From assembly GCF_024218775.1 (NCBI RefSeq), contig NZ_CP100404.1, positions 62,001 through 126,000 on the forward strand: a stretch of DNA of 64,000 bases, in the 5' to 3' direction. Shown here piece by piece: positions 16,366-25,747 of this stretch. A program made the position numbers and the translations under genes. The DNA comes from Haloarcula marina (GTDB lineage: Archaea; Halobacteriota; Halobacteria; Halobacteriales; Haloarculaceae). Numbering within the stretch: the first letter of the stretch is position 1; every line of letters begins with the position of its first letter. A model generated the notes under the pieces. It had not been told where the DNA came from and made no database searches. It saw only the letters and a program-made list of their open reading frames with translations.

Positions 16366-18735
16366 ATGGACGTTGCGGACCTGCCGGGCGTGCCCGATTG
16401 GCTGCCCGACCACCTACGCGCTGACGGCATCGAAGAACTGTATCCGCCACAGGCCGAAGCCGTCGACGTGGGGGTCACCGAGGGCCAGAACCTCGTCGCG
16501 GCCATCCCCACCGCCAGCGGCAAGACGCTCGTGGCCGAGTTAGCGATGCTATCTGCCGTCGCCCGCGGCGGAAAAGCCCTCTACATCGTCCCCCTGCGGG
16601 CGCTGGCCAGCGAGAAGCAGGCCGAGTTCGAGCAGTTCGAGCAGTACGGCCTCGACGTGGGCGTCTCGACCGGGAACTACGAGTCCGACGGCGGGTGGCT
16701 GGGCGATACGGACATCATCGTCGCCACGAGCGAGAAGGTCGACTCGCTGGTGCGCAACGACGCGCCGTGGCTCGAAGACCTGACCTGCGTCGTCAGCGAC
16801 GAGGTCCACCTCGTCGACGACGGAAACCGCGGGCCGACGCTCGAAGTGACGCTGGCGAAACTCCGCCGTCTCAACCCGGACCTCCAGACGGTGGCGCTGT
16901 CGGCGACCATCGGCAACGCCGGGGAACTGGCGGCGTGGCTGGACGCCGAACTCGTCGATTCGGACTGGCGACCCATCGAGTTGCGAAAGGGGGTCCACTA
17001 CGGGCAGGCCCTCCACTTAGAGGATGGCGAACAGCGACGCCTCGCGGTCCAGAACAACGAGAAACCGACCGCCGCCGTCGTCCGCGATACGCTGGGCGAC
17101 GACGGGTCGACGCTCGTGTTCGTCAACTCGCGCCGGAACGCCGAGGCCGCCGCGGGCCGCCTCGGAAGCACGGTTCGCCCGCACCTCACGGGCGAGGAAC
17201 GGGCGCAACTGGCGGACGTGGCCGACGAGATTCGGGACGTGAGCGACACGGAGACGAGCGACGACCTCGCCGACGCCGTCGCCGACGGCGCGGCGTTCCA
17301 CCACGCCGGACTGGCGCGAGGCCACCGCGAACTCGTCGAGGAGGCTTTCCGTGACCGTCTGGTGAAAGTCGTCTGCGCGACGCCGACGCTGGCCGCCGGG
17401 GTCAACACCCCCTCGCGCCGCGTCGTCGTCCGCGACTGGCGGCGCTACGACGGCACTGCCGGCGGGATGCAACCCCTCTCCGTCCTCGAAGTCCACCAGA
17501 TGATGGGGCGGGCCGGACGACCGGGATTGGACCCCTACGGCGAGGCCGTCCTCGTCGCCAACAGCCACGACGAACTCGACGAACTGTTCGAGCGGTACGT
17601 CTGGGCCGACCCCGAACCGGTCCGGTCGAAACTCGCCGCCGAACCGGCGATGCGGACCCACATCCTCGCCACCGTCGCCTCCGGGTTCGCCCGGTCGCGG
17701 TCCGGCCTGCTGGAGTTCCTCGAAGAGACGCTGTACGCGAGTCAGACCGACGAGACCGGCCGACTGGAGCGTGTCGTCGACAATATGCTGACGTACCTCG
17801 AACGGAACGGCTTTCTGGAAATCGACGGCGGCGAACTCGACGCCACCTCGCTGGGCCACACCGTCTCCAGCCTCTACCTCGACCCGATGAGCGCCGCGGA
17901 AATCATCGACGGCCTGCGGGACTGGCAGCGGTCGGCGACCGCCGCAGGCGCAGACGCGACGGAGCAGACGGGGGGCGGCTTCACCACCGCGAGCGAACTG
18001 GCCGAGCAACAGGCAGAGAGCGCCGACGGCGACGCGGACCCCGACGACATCTCGGCGCTCGGCCTCTATCACCTCGTCTCGCGCACGCCGGACATGTACC
18101 AGTTGTACCTCCGCTCGGGCGACCGCGAGGAGTACGAGATGGAACTGTACGAACGCGAGGACGAACTGCTCGGACCGACCCCCTCCGAGTTCGAGGACGA
18201 ACGATTCGAGGACTGGCTCTCGGCGCTGAAGACCGCGCGACTGCTCGAAGACTGGGCCGAGGAGGTCGACGAGGAGACGATTACCGAGCGCTACGGCGTC
18301 GGTCCGGGCGACATCCGCGGGAAAGTCGAGACAGCCGAGTGGTTGCTCGGGGCCGCGGAGTCGCTGGCGAGCGAAGTCGATTCGGGGGCCGCCCGCGCCG
18401 TCAGCGAGGCCCGCATCCGCGTCGAACACGGGGTGCGGGAGGAACTGGTCGACCTCGCCGGGGTCCGCGGCGTCGGCCGAAAGCGCGCCCGCCGCCTGTA
18501 CGAGGCGGGCATCACCGACCGCGCGGAACTGCGCGACGCGGCCAAGCCCGTCGTGTTGGCGGCGCTCCGCGGCCGCCGGAAGACCGCCGAGAACGTCCTC
18601 GAAAACGCCGGGCACCGCGACCCCTCGATGGAGGGCGTCGAACCGGACCCCGACGTCGACGTGGCCGACGACGACCCGCGGGACGGGGCCGAAGACGACG
18701 CGGGCGACGACCAAGCCAGTCTGGGGGACTTCTGA
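16366..18735 (+). CDS. hel308: Hel308-type superfamily-2 DNA helicase
   Basis: This 789-residue protein has the Q-like YPPQAEAV, Walker [10 protein letters not shown] near 50, DEVH near 146, the ATIGN motif, and motifs V-VI ([25 protein letters not shown]). A winged helix and ratchet follow, and a late helix-hairpin-helix [19 protein letters not shown] near 700, as in Hel308. The family unwinds forked DNA 3'-5' at stalled replication forks. The extreme C-terminus, QASLGDF after an acidic tail, resembles a PCNA-interacting motif. The stop overlaps the Cgi121 start (TGATG). Start ATG 16366. Confidence 0.95.
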   Translation: MDVADLPGVPDWLPDHLRADGIEELYPPQAEAVDVGVTEGQNLVAAIPTASGKTLVAELAMLSAVARGGKALYIVPLRALASEKQAEFEQFEQYGLDVGVSTGNYESDGGWLGDTDIIVATSEKVDSLVRNDAPWLEDLTCVVSDEVHLVDDGNRGPTLEVTLAKLRRLNPDLQTVALSATIGNAGELAAWLDAELVDSDWRPIELRKGVHYGQALHLEDGEQRRLAVQNNEKPTAAVVRDTLGDDGSTLVFVNSRRNAEAAAGRLGSTVRPHLTGEERAQLADVADEIRDVSDTETSDDLADAVADGAAFHHAGLARGHRELVEEAFRDRLVKVVCATPTLAAGVNTPSRRVVVRDWRRYDGTAGGMQPLSVLEVHQMMGRAGRPGLDPYGEAVLVANSHDELDELFERYVWADPEPVRSKLAAEPAMRTHILATVASGFARSRSGLLEFLEETLYASQTDETGRLERVVDNMLTYLERNGFLEIDGGELDATSLGHTVSSLYLDPMSAAEIIDGLRDWQRSATAAGADATEQTGGGFTTASELAEQQAESADGDADPDDISALGLYHLVSRTPDMYQLYLRSGDREEYEMELYEREDELLGPTPSEFEDERFEDWLSALKTARLLEDWAEEVDEETITERYGVGPGDIRGKVETAEWLLGAAESLASEVDSGAARAVSEARIRVEHGVREELVDLAGVRGVGRKRARRLYEAGITDRAELRDAAKPVVLAALRGRRKTAENVLENAGHRDPSMEGVEPDPDVDVADDDPRDGAEDDAGDDQASLGDF

Positions 18736-19223
18736 TGCGGGTGGTCGAAGGCCGCGCGGACATCGCGGACGTGCCCGATTTCGTCGCCCACCTCGACGAC
18801 CTCGGCGAACGACACGGCGCGACGGTACAGGCGTTCGACGCCCGCTACGTCGTCGACCGGGCGCACCTCGAACGGGCCGTCGAACTCGCTCGGCGGGCGC
18901 GCGACCGGGACGACACCATCGCCGAGGACTTCGGCGTCGAAATTCTGCTGTACGCGGCCGGTCGCCGCCAGATCAACCGCGCGCTGACGATGGGCGTCGG
19001 CGAGGGCGACTGTCCGGTCGTCGCCGTGGTCGTCGGGGGAGACGAGGCCGCGGCCGCCGCCGCCCTCCGCGACCTGCTCAGCCCCGCCGAGACGCTCGGT
19101 GAGTACGACCCAGAGCGCGTCCGGTCGTTCTTCTCGGTGACCGACACCGAACTCGACGCGACCGAGGGGACGCTGGCCGACGCCGTCCGCGAACGGGTGG
19201 CGTTACTGCCCGTCGAGAAGTAG
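18735..19223 (+). CDS. cgi121: KEOPS complex subunit Cgi121
   Basis: This 162-residue protein begins [20 protein letters not shown] and carries the Cgi121 core: the VQAFDARYVVDRAHLERAVELA helix, the EILLYAAGRRQINRALTMGVGEG motif and the FFSVTDTELDAT end. Cgi121 recruits tRNA to the KEOPS complex for t6A synthesis, using the product of TsaC (1875 in this window). It overlaps the Hel308 stop by one base, so the two are translationally coupled although their processes (DNA repair and tRNA modification) differ. ATG 18735 is preferred over long in-frame extensions into hel308. Confidence 0.93.
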   Translation: MRVVEGRADIADVPDFVAHLDDLGERHGATVQAFDARYVVDRAHLERAVELARRARDRDDTIAEDFGVEILLYAAGRRQINRALTMGVGEGDCPVVAVVVGGDEAAAAAALRDLLSPAETLGEYDPERVRSFFSVTDTELDATEGTLADAVRERVALLPVEK

Positions 19224-19307
19224 GCGAGAGCGACGGGCCTTTTGCGGTGGCGTGCCAACTCTACCCATGACCGGACCGGTTCCCGAGTGCCCGCGCCCGA
19301 CGCGACC

Positions 19308-20666
19308 GTGACCGACCTCACCGACCCCGTATCAATCGGCGGCGTCGAGGTGCCGAACCGACTCTATCGCGCGCCGGTACTGGAGTGTGCGGGAACCGAC
19401 GAGCGGACGGCAGATATTCTCGCCGACGAACTCGAACCGACCGCCGAGTCCGGCGTCGGCCTCGTCTTTCAAGGCGCCAGCATCGTCACGCCCGAGGGCG
19501 GGTGTGCCGCCCCGAACATGACGCGCGTCCACGACCCCGCGTTCGTCGCCGGACTCGAACGCGTGACCGAGGCAATTCATGCACACGAAGGTAAGGTATT
19601 CATCCAACTCGCCCACGGGGGACTTCGGAGCATGTCGACGTGGCACGCCGAGTACCGACAGCGAAACCCCGAGGAGCGCCAACTGGCCGTCTCGCGCCCG
19701 CCGTGGCAGTTGCGGGCGCTGGACCGTGCGGGACTCGTCTCGCTGTCGCCGCGCGTCCTCTCCACAGACGAGGTGTACGACCTCGCAGAGCAGTTCGGTC
19801 GGTGTGCGGGGTACGCCGTCGACGCCGGATACGACGGCATCCACCTCTCTGCGGCCAACATGAGCCTGATACAGCAGTTCCTCTCGCCGTTCTACAACCG
19901 CCGGGACGACGAGTTCGGCGACGGGCCGACGGACCCGCCCGGCAGCGGCGGCGTTCGCTTCCTCGAAGCGATTCACGACGCGATTCGAGAGTACGCCGGA
20001 GACGTACCGCTCGTGACGAAGGTTCCCGCGGAGACTGTCGCCCCTGGATTCGTTCGTAGGCATCTTTCGTTCGCCGACGGCGTCCGCATCGCCGCGCGAC
20101 TCGACGAGGTCGGGTACGACGCGCTCGTTCCGGTCGAAGTCTCGACGTTCTGGGACATGAGTATCGTCCGCGGCGCCTTCCCCGACCGCGCGTGGGCGGC
20201 GAGCGACCTTCAGTCGGCGTACGCCGCCGTATTCGGCGGCCGGTTGCGGGCGCGTGCGGTCGAACTCCTGAACCGGATGCAAGCCCGGCGATTCGACCAC
20301 GAACCCGGCTGGAACGCCGATTTCTGTCGGGCCGTCCGGAACCGCGTCGACGTGCCCGTCCTGCTGGAGGGCGGACTGAAGACGCGAGCGCACTGCGACC
20401 GTTATCTGGGCGAGGACGGCGCGGCAAACCTGGTCGGGATGGCCCGGCCGTTCTACGCGGAACCGCGCCTCGGGACCCGTCTGCTGACCGGCCACGACGC
20501 CCTCTGTGAGCGCTGTAACAACTGCACGATTCCGCAGGTCGCGGGGAAACCGGGACGGTGTCGAACGCCGTCGGTCGTCCGGGCCCGCGGACGGCTCGAA
20601 GCCGAAGGTGCCTACGAGAGAAATATATCCGACGGCGATGGTACCGACGGCGAGCGTCGGGAGTGA
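19308..20666 (+). CDS. Old yellow enzyme-family NADH:flavin oxidoreductase with Fe-S motif
   Basis: The protein has about 452 residues. A TIM-barrel flavoprotein begins VSIGGVEVPNRLYRAPVLECAG and shows HEGKVFIQLAHGGLRS, GYDGIHLSAANMSLIQQFLSPFYNRRDDEFG (the OYE signature) and GMARPFYAEPRL. A cysteine cluster CERCNNC plus a fourth Cys 12 residues later suggests an Fe-S centre as in 2,4-dienoyl-CoA reductases, but the pyridine-nucleotide domain of those larger enzymes is missing. Enoate or enone reduction is likely. No ATG fits the conserved start, so GTG 19308 is chosen; GTG 19287 is possible. Confidence 0.85.
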   Translation: MTDLTDPVSIGGVEVPNRLYRAPVLECAGTDERTADILADELEPTAESGVGLVFQGASIVTPEGGCAAPNMTRVHDPAFVAGLERVTEAIHAHEGKVFIQLAHGGLRSMSTWHAEYRQRNPEERQLAVSRPPWQLRALDRAGLVSLSPRVLSTDEVYDLAEQFGRCAGYAVDAGYDGIHLSAANMSLIQQFLSPFYNRRDDEFGDGPTDPPGSGGVRFLEAIHDAIREYAGDVPLVTKVPAETVAPGFVRRHLSFADGVRIAARLDEVGYDALVPVEVSTFWDMSIVRGAFPDRAWAASDLQSAYAAVFGGRLRARAVELLNRMQARRFDHEPGWNADFCRAVRNRVDVPVLLEGGLKTRAHCDRYLGEDGAANLVGMARPFYAEPRLGTRLLTGHDALCERCNNCTIPQVAGKPGRCRTPSVVRARGRLEAEGAYERNISDGDGTDGERRE

Positions 20667-20708
20667 CGACCAGTACACTCATCAGACTCCAACACTGAGA
20701 GGCGGGCG

Positions 20709-21551
20709 ATGACTGCCGAGATATCGTCGGAGCGCGTCGAAGTGACGGTCGACGGCGACGACGTAGATCTGCACTACCGAACCGGCGGCGAGGGGCCGCC
20801 GATGGTGTTTCTGCACGGTATCGGACTGGACGCCGCGACGGTGTCGTGGCGGTACGCGCTCCCGGCCTTGGCGGAGAAGCGGACCGTCTACGCGCCGGAT
20901 TTGCCGGGTCACGGCGAGAGCGACAAACCAGACCGGGCGTACACGACCGACTACTACCTCGACGCCCTCGAGGCCTTCCTCGACGCCGTCTCGGTCACCG
21001 AACCGGCGATAGCGGGCCTCTCGATGGGCGGTGCGCTGGCGCTCGGCCACGCCCTCGACCGCGGTGGTGTCGAACGCCTGGTCCTCGTCGACAGTTACGG
21101 CCTCGGGGCCGACGCCTACTGGCGGACCGCCGCGAGCGGCGTCTTCCAGACCCCGGTGCTCGGGAACATGCTCTGGCAAGGCGTGAGCGCCTCGAAACCC
21201 GCCATCAGGACCGGACTGCGAAGCATGGGAGCCTCGGAACCGCCACAGCAACTGGTCGACGACGTGGACGCGGTCGTCGACCGACGGACCGTCCGTGCGA
21301 TGCGTCGCTGGCAGCGCAGCGAGTTCCAGCGGACCGGATTCGAGACGGACTACTCCGGCCGTCTCGGGGAGATAGCGGCCCCGACGCTACTGGTCCACGG
21401 CAACGACGACCCGCTGTTGCCCCGGTCGTGGTCGAAGCGCGCGGCGTCGACACTCGCCGATAGCCAGTTGGAGATTTTGGAAAACTGCGGTCACTGTCCG
21501 CCACGGGAGCGTCCGGAGCGATTCAATCGCCTCGTTCGGTCGTTCTGTTAG
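20709..21551 (+). CDS. Alpha/beta-fold hydrolase
   Basis: This 280-residue protein has the oxyanion strand MVFLHGIGLD, PDLPGHGESDKP, the nucleophile elbow GLSMGG (Ser near 108), an acid in VHGNDDPLLPRS and the His in ENCGHCPPRERPERF, so the catalytic triad is complete. No signal peptide, hence cytosolic. It is close in style to esterases and epoxide or enol-lactone hydrolases; the substrate is unknown. It lies 42 bases after the OYE gene on the same strand and converges on the MaoC gene, overlapping its stop by four bases. Confidence 0.88.
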   Translation: MTAEISSERVEVTVDGDDVDLHYRTGGEGPPMVFLHGIGLDAATVSWRYALPALAEKRTVYAPDLPGHGESDKPDRAYTTDYYLDALEAFLDAVSVTEPAIAGLSMGGALALGHALDRGGVERLVLVDSYGLGADAYWRTAASGVFQTPVLGNMLWQGVSASKPAIRTGLRSMGASEPPQQLVDDVDAVVDRRTVRAMRRWQRSEFQRTGFETDYSGRLGEIAAPTLLVHGNDDPLLPRSWSKRAASTLADSQLEILENCGHCPPRERPERFNRLVRSFC

Positions 21552-22150
21552 TTCGGCAGGTCGTCGATGAGGACGACGGCTTCGCCGTCGATGACGACGT
21601 CTTCCTCTGTGCGTACGCGCGTGGTGAGACGATACTGGGCGTCGCCCAGGTCCTCGACGATTTCACATTCGGCGGTGAGTCGGTCGTCGATGCGGACCGG
21701 GTTGTGGAACTCCAAGTCCTGCGAGAGGTAGATTGTGAGTCCCGGAAGGCGCGCGAGTGCGGCGCTGATGAGGCTCCCGACCAGTGTCCCGTGTGCGATG
21801 CGGCCACGGAATCGGGTCTGCTCCGCGAACTCCTCGTCTAAGTGGAGCGGGTTCGTGTCGCCGCTGGCGGCGGCGAACTGCCGGATATCGTTCTCGGAGA
21901 TGGTCTTCGTGAACTCGATGCGGTCACCGACGCCGAGGCGGTCGGGGTGGTCCTCGGAGATTGTGACGTGCCACTCGGGCAGGTCCTCGTCGGGTTCGAT
22001 TCGCTCCGCCGGGGACGATGTCTCCTCGTCCTGTTGGACCCCGAACGCGGCGAACGCCGCCCGGTTCGCGGCGACGACGCTGTTGAACATGTGTGAGGAC
22101 GTCTCGGTCCACGTATCGAGAAGCGGATTCCGTGGCGATTCGGAACTCAT
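21548..22150 (-). CDS. MaoC-domain (R)-specific enoyl-CoA hydratase-like protein of the PHA locus
   Basis: This 200-residue protein has an N-terminal extension of about 60 residues, then a hot-dog domain with the MaoC/PhaJ signature IRQFAAASGDTNPLHLDEEFA and FRGRIAHGTLVGSLISAALA. The Asp and His of that signature hydrate trans-2-enoyl-CoA to (R)-3-hydroxyacyl-CoA. Divergent placement from phaR-P-E-C suggests it feeds monomers from beta-oxidation to the synthase, as PhaJ does. Start ATG 22150: a TATA-like GGTTTAATAG lies 26-35 bases upstream; the longer reading to 22324 would cross the shared regulatory region. Confidence 0.88.
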   Translation of the reverse strand: MSSESPRNPLLDTWTETSSHMFNSVVAANRAAFAAFGVQQDEETSSPAERIEPDEDLPEWHVTISEDHPDRLGVGDRIEFTKTISENDIRQFAAASGDTNPLHLDEEFAEQTRFRGRIAHGTLVGSLISAALARLPGLTIYLSQDLEFHNPVRIDDRLTAECEIVEDLGDAQYRLTTRVRTEEDVVIDGEAVVLIDDLPN

Positions 22151-22175
22151 TGATGTCTGGTATTTAGCGGTCCGG

Positions 22176-22185
22176 CTATTAAACC
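22176..22185 (-). promoter_or_regulatory. TATA-like box for the MaoC gene
   Basis: GGTTTAATAG on the minus strand, about 30 bases before the ATG at 22150, implies a leaderless transcript. Confidence 0.5.
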
Positions 22186-22316
22186 TTGGTGTTATATCGA
22201 GTTTCTCGGCCCCGAGACGGCTTCTACCGCCCGGCAACGGGGAAATGACGGTTCGATGACTCGGGCGATTTCGGGGCAGGCGAAGGGAAACTGCCCGCTC
22301 CCGCCCCGAACCACAC

Positions 22317-22335
22317 GATACCATTGAATGGTATC
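22317..22335. promoter_or_regulatory. 19-bp perfect palindrome upstream of phaR, candidate PhaR operator
   Basis: GATACCATTGAATGGTATC has two 9-base arms around a single G. A further half-site ATGGTAAC follows at 22338-22345. The palindrome lies about 20 bases upstream of the phaR TATA-like TTTTAAG (22355-22361), a usual place for archaeal regulators acting on TFB/TBP recruitment. PhaR-type AbrB proteins are known to regulate PHA genes in haloarchaea; binding here is inference. Confidence 0.6.
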
Positions 22336-22354
22336 AGATGGTAACGAACGGAAG

Positions 22355-22361
22355 TTTTAAG
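22355..22361 (+). promoter_or_regulatory. TATA-like box for phaRPEC
   Basis: TTTTAAG is centred 32 bases before the phaR ATG at 22390; a short leader of a few bases is expected. Confidence 0.5.
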
Positions 22362-22389
22362 TCGTTGAACAGTGTAGGTGGATGTACAG

Positions 22390-22686
22390 ATGGCCGAAGA
22401 GGAGGACGGACTGATGTGGCCCCCGATGTTCAAGGGGATGCAGCAGGCGAGCGAGAACGCGATGGAGCAGCAACAGCAGCTGATGAAGCAGTTGTTCGCC
22501 AGCGGCGGCATGCCGAGCTTCGATATGAATCAGCTCGGTGCCATGAGTCAGATGGCGACGTTCAAGACGCGCGTCCAGAGCGGCGGACGCATCAGCATCC
22601 CCGACGCCGAGCGTGAAGCGCTCGGAATCGAAGAAGGCGATATCGTTCAGACCGTCGTCCTCCCGGTCAAATCCAACAAAGAGTAA
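22390..22686 (+). CDS. phaR: PhaR-like AbrB/SpoVT-fold regulator of PHA granule genes
   Basis: This 98-residue protein has a Met/Gln-rich amphipathic N-terminal half (GLMWPPMFKGMQQAS, MEQQQQLMKQLFASGGM), likely to bind granules or oligomerise. The C-terminal AbrB swapped-hairpin domain reads FKTRVQSGGRISIPDAEREALGIEEGDIVQT. In Haloferax mediterranei a protein of this kind represses and coordinates phaRP with granule formation. It leads the phaP-phaE-phaC run with gaps of 7, 48 and 3 bases. ATG 22390 was chosen over 22378 because a TATA-like box lies about 32 bases before it. Confidence 0.88.
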   Translation: MAEEEDGLMWPPMFKGMQQASENAMEQQQQLMKQLFASGGMPSFDMNQLGAMSQMATFKTRVQSGGRISIPDAEREALGIEEGDIVQTVVLPVKSNKE

Positions 22687-22693
22687 TACAACA

Positions 22694-23245
22694 ATGGTAG
22701 ACTACACCACCCCCGTCACGACCGCATTCGAGATGCAGCGCGCGACAATCGAACAGAGCCAGAAGGCCCTCGAACAGAGCGTCGCCTTCCAGCAGAACAT
22801 CAACGAAGCCGTCATCGACAGCCTCGACACGCAGGAGTCGGCCCAGCGCCGCGGTGTCGAGCTCTCGAAGACGGCGTTCCACAGCTACCTCGACGCCATC
22901 GAGACCACCGTCCCCGGCGTCGCTGGCACGCTCGAGGAGATTCGAACGGCCGTCGACGAGCAGTACGACTTCCTGCTCGAGAACCACGCCGAAGCGTTCG
23001 ACAACGTCGAGTCCGAACTCCTCGAAGGCGCCGAAGCCTACGACGAGATGGCCGACGACTACGTCGCCGCCGTGAGCGAGCAGGTCGAGATGCTCGTCGA
23101 AGCCCACGAGGAACTGGAATCCCAGTCCGTCGAAGTCGCCGAGCAGTTCGGTGACCAGCTCGAAGAGGTCCAAGAGCAGGTCGAAGAGATTCAGACCCAG
23201 GTCGAAGAAGTCCAGGCGCAGGCCGCCGACGCCGTCGAGGCGTAA
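22694..23245 (+). CDS. phaP: Phasin PhaP
   Basis: This 183-residue, entirely helical acidic protein is rich in Glu, Gln and Ala, with heptad-like runs. The last 35 residues form a repeated coiled coil (EEVQEQVEEIQTQVEEVQAQ). It fits haloarchaeal PhaP, the main PHA granule coat protein, both in length and in position seven bases after phaR. The long coiled coil would allow granule-surface oligomerisation. A T-rich run (GTTTTTTG near 23255) after its stop may partly terminate transcription and favour phasin over downstream genes. Confidence 0.88.
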   Translation: MVDYTTPVTTAFEMQRATIEQSQKALEQSVAFQQNINEAVIDSLDTQESAQRRGVELSKTAFHSYLDAIETTVPGVAGTLEEIRTAVDEQYDFLLENHAEAFDNVESELLEGAEAYDEMADDYVAAVSEQVEMLVEAHEELESQSVEVAEQFGDQLEEVQEQVEEIQTQVEEVQAQAADAVEA

Positions 23246-23293
23246 CGAACCAGCCGTTTTTTGTGCGCAACAGCGCGAGTTACTAGTACACCA

Positions 23294-23839
23294 ATGAGCG
23301 ATACGAACCAGATGCAAGACGAATGGGCAGAGATGGTCGAACAGATGAACGACGCGGTTGCCGACTCGATGGAACAGAACATGAAGGCCCAAGCGGCCTT
23401 CGTCGAGTCGTGGGCCGACGCCGTCGAGGACTCCTTCCCGAAGGAGGACGAACTCTCCGAGGGCCTGCAAGGCTACAACCGCGCGTACGAGGAGTGGATA
23501 GACGCCGCCGAACAGATGGTCGAGCGCTCGGCCGACGCCGCACACGGCGAGGACGTCGACCCGGCGGAGTTCCGCGACATCTGGCTCCAGTCGGCTAACG
23601 AGGCGTTCAAGCACGTGATGGGCACATCGGCCTTCGCGGCCGCCAACGGGCAGTTGGTCGAGTCGATGATGGAGATGCAACAGGAGGCCGACGAACTGAA
23701 CCAGGACGCCATCGCGCAGATGGGCTTCCCGACCCGCAACGACATGGACGAAGTCGCCGAGCGACTCGTCGAAGTCGAGCGCCGACAACACGCCGTCGAG
23801 GAGAAACTCGACCGCATCCTCGACCACCTCGAGGAGTAA
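23294..23839 (+). CDS. phaE: PHA synthase subunit PhaE
   Basis: This 181-residue helical protein shows features of archaeal class III PhaE: WAEMVEQMNDAVADSMEQNM at the start, EEWIDAAEQMVERSADAA, the conserved FRDIWLQSANEAFKHVMGTSAFA, and a C-terminal coiled coil VEVERRQHAVEEKLDRILDHLEE. PhaE is non-catalytic but needed for PhaC activity in class III synthases. It sits three bases before phaC. Confidence 0.92.
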   Translation: MSDTNQMQDEWAEMVEQMNDAVADSMEQNMKAQAAFVESWADAVEDSFPKEDELSEGLQGYNRAYEEWIDAAEQMVERSADAAHGEDVDPAEFRDIWLQSANEAFKHVMGTSAFAAANGQLVESMMEMQQEADELNQDAIAQMGFPTRNDMDEVAERLVEVERRQHAVEEKLDRILDHLEE

Positions 23840-23842
23840 GTC

Positions 23843-25258
23843 ATGTCCAGTGATTACAACCCGTTCGCGGCCGCGCTCGACTGGCAGACCAAGACCCTCG
23901 AAGCGATGTCCGAGGCCGCCGAGACGAGTCAGGTCGCCGACGAGCGCCTCGAACTCATGGAGTCCGTCGAAGTGGGCCAGACGCCCTCGGACGTCGTCTA
24001 CGAGGAGAACAAACTCGAACTGCTCCACTACGACGCCGAAGCCGCCGGTATCGAAGTCGCCGAGGAGGACAAGGAAGCGGTCCCCATCCTCATCGTCTAC
24101 GCCCTCATCAACCGGCCGTACATCCTCGACCTGCAGAAAGAGCGCTCCGTCGTGCGCCGTCTGCTGGAGGCGGGCCACGACGTGTACCTCATCGACTGGA
24201 ACGAGCCCTCGCGGCTGGACCAGCACCTGACGCTCGAAGACTACGTCAACCGCTACATCGACAACTGCGTCGACGTGGTCCGCGAGCGCTCCGGACAGGA
24301 CGCCATCAACATCCTCGGCTACTGCATGGGCGGCACCATGTCGGTGATGTACACCGCGCTCCACAAGGAGAAGGTCAACGCCCTCGGCCTGATGGCCGCG
24401 GGCCTCTGTTTCGACCACACCGGCGGCGTCCTCGAAGAGTGGGGCTCCGACGAGTACTACTCGCCCGAAGACGTGACCGAGACGTTCGGCAACGTCCCCG
24501 CGGAGATGCTCGACATCGGCTTCGCGCTGATGGACCCCGTCGACAACTACGTCTCGAAGTACATCCGCCTCGCGGAGAACTTGGAGAACGAGGGCTTCGT
24601 CGAGAACTTCGGCCGGATGGAGAAGTGGCTCGGCGACGGCATCGACGTGGCCGGTGAGGCCTACGTCCAGTTCCTCGAAGACGTCTATCAGGACAACAAA
24701 CTGTACAACAACGAACTCGAACTGGGCGGCGAACACGTCGACTTAGCGAACCTCGACATGCCCGTCCTCCAGTTGATGGGCGAGTACGACCACCTCATCC
24801 CGCCGGAGGCCTCCAAGCCGTTCAACGAGGTCATCCCGAGTGAGGACACGACGACCATCGAGTTCTCAACCGGCCACATCGGCCTGTCCGTGTCCTCCTC
24901 GACCCACGCGGAACTGTGGCCCGAAGTCGCCCAGTGGTACAGCGACCGCAACAACTCCGAGGTCGACATCGAAGTCGAGTCGCCCGACGAGAGCGACGAC
25001 CCCGCTGAAGCCGCCGCCGAGGCCGTCGAAAACGTCGCCGACGCGGTCGACGAAACCGACGCCGACGCGCCCGAGGAGAGCGACGCCGAGGCCGCCGACG
25101 TGGAGACCGTCAACGGTATCGGCCCGACCTACGCCGACCGCCTGCACGCGGCCGGGGTCGAGACGGTCGCCGACCTCGCCGAGTACGACGCCGCCGAACT
25201 GGCCGACCTCGCCGAGACCACGGAGTCCCGCGCGCAGGACTGGCTCGACCAACTCTGA
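23843..25258 (+). CDS. phaC: Class III PHA synthase PhaC with C-terminal helix-hairpin-helix extension
   Basis: This 471-residue protein carries an alpha/beta hydrolase core with lipase-like box GYCMGG (catalytic Cys near 160), Asp near 316 in [12 protein letters not shown] and His near 345 in [10 protein letters not shown], completing the synthase triad that polymerises hydroxyacyl-CoA. Class III assignment follows from its size and the PhaE partner. After about residue 375 comes an Ala/Asp/Glu-rich linker. A helix-hairpin-helix-like domain ([20 protein letters not shown]) closes the protein at 422-471; it is absent from bacterial PhaC. C-terminal extensions are known in haloarchaeal PhaC. 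Confidence 0.95.
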   Translation: MSSDYNPFAAALDWQTKTLEAMSEAAETSQVADERLELMESVEVGQTPSDVVYEENKLELLHYDAEAAGIEVAEEDKEAVPILIVYALINRPYILDLQKERSVVRRLLEAGHDVYLIDWNEPSRLDQHLTLEDYVNRYIDNCVDVVRERSGQDAINILGYCMGGTMSVMYTALHKEKVNALGLMAAGLCFDHTGGVLEEWGSDEYYSPEDVTETFGNVPAEMLDIGFALMDPVDNYVSKYIRLAENLENEGFVENFGRMEKWLGDGIDVAGEAYVQFLEDVYQDNKLYNNELELGGEHVDLANLDMPVLQLMGEYDHLIPPEASKPFNEVIPSEDTTTIEFSTGHIGLSVSSSTHAELWPEVAQWYSDRNNSEVDIEVESPDESDDPAEAAAEAVENVADAVDETDADAPEESDAEAADVETVNGIGPTYADRLHAAGVETVADLAEYDAAELADLAETTESRAQDWLDQL

Positions 25259-25300
25259 AACGCGCGATACCTTTTTTCGCTGGCCGCCGAACCCGGTGTC

Positions 25301-25747
25301 ATGCGCGTCTCCGTCATCGGCGGGTCGACAGTGACCGACGAACAGTACCGACAGGCACGCACGGTCGGGAGAGTACTCGCGAGAGCGGGGCACACCGTCG
25401 TCTGTGGCGGCTTGGGCGGCGTCATGGAGGCCGCTTGCGAGGGCGCGAGCGACGCGGGCGGCCACACGATCGGCATCGTCCCGGGCGAGCAGCGAGCGGC
25501 CGCGAACGACTACGTCGAGACGGTCATCGCGACCGGACTCGGCAACGCCAGGAACGTCCTCGTGGTCATGAACGGCGCGGCGGTCGTCGCCGTCGACGGC
25601 GGTCCGGGCACGCTCTCGGAACTCGGCCACGCCTTGGACATGGACCGCCCAATCGCCGGACTCGGGACACACGCCGTCGAGGCCGACGGTATCGAACACG
25701 TCGATAGCCCAGAAGCGGCCGTCGCCTACGTCGAGTCGGCCGTGTAG
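25301..25747 (+). CDS. LOG-like/TIGR00725-type Rossmann-fold protein
   Basis: This 148-residue protein begins VIGGSTVTDEQYRQARTVGRVLARAG and has CGGLGGVMEAACEGASDAGG, GIVPGE and DGGPGTLSELGHALDM. The GGxGxME and PGGxGTxxE-like loops mark the lysine-decarboxylase-like (LOG/DprA) nucleotide-binding fold. LOG enzymes release bases from nucleoside monophosphates, but this shorter subfamily has no proven function. It sits 42 bases after phaC on the same strand, and its stop abuts the convergent ligase stop at 25748. Confidence 0.86.
   Translation: MRVSVIGGSTVTDEQYRQARTVGRVLARAGHTVVCGGLGGVMEAACEGASDAGGHTIGIVPGEQRAAANDYVETVIATGLGNARNVLVVMNGAAVVAVDGGPGTLSELGHALDMDRPIAGLGTHAVEADGIEHVDSPEAAVAYVESAV

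Noticed and set aside
22667-24736. 689-codon minus-strand frame through the PHA genes
   Set aside because: Antisense to phaP, phaE and phaC, each well supported by motifs and gene order.
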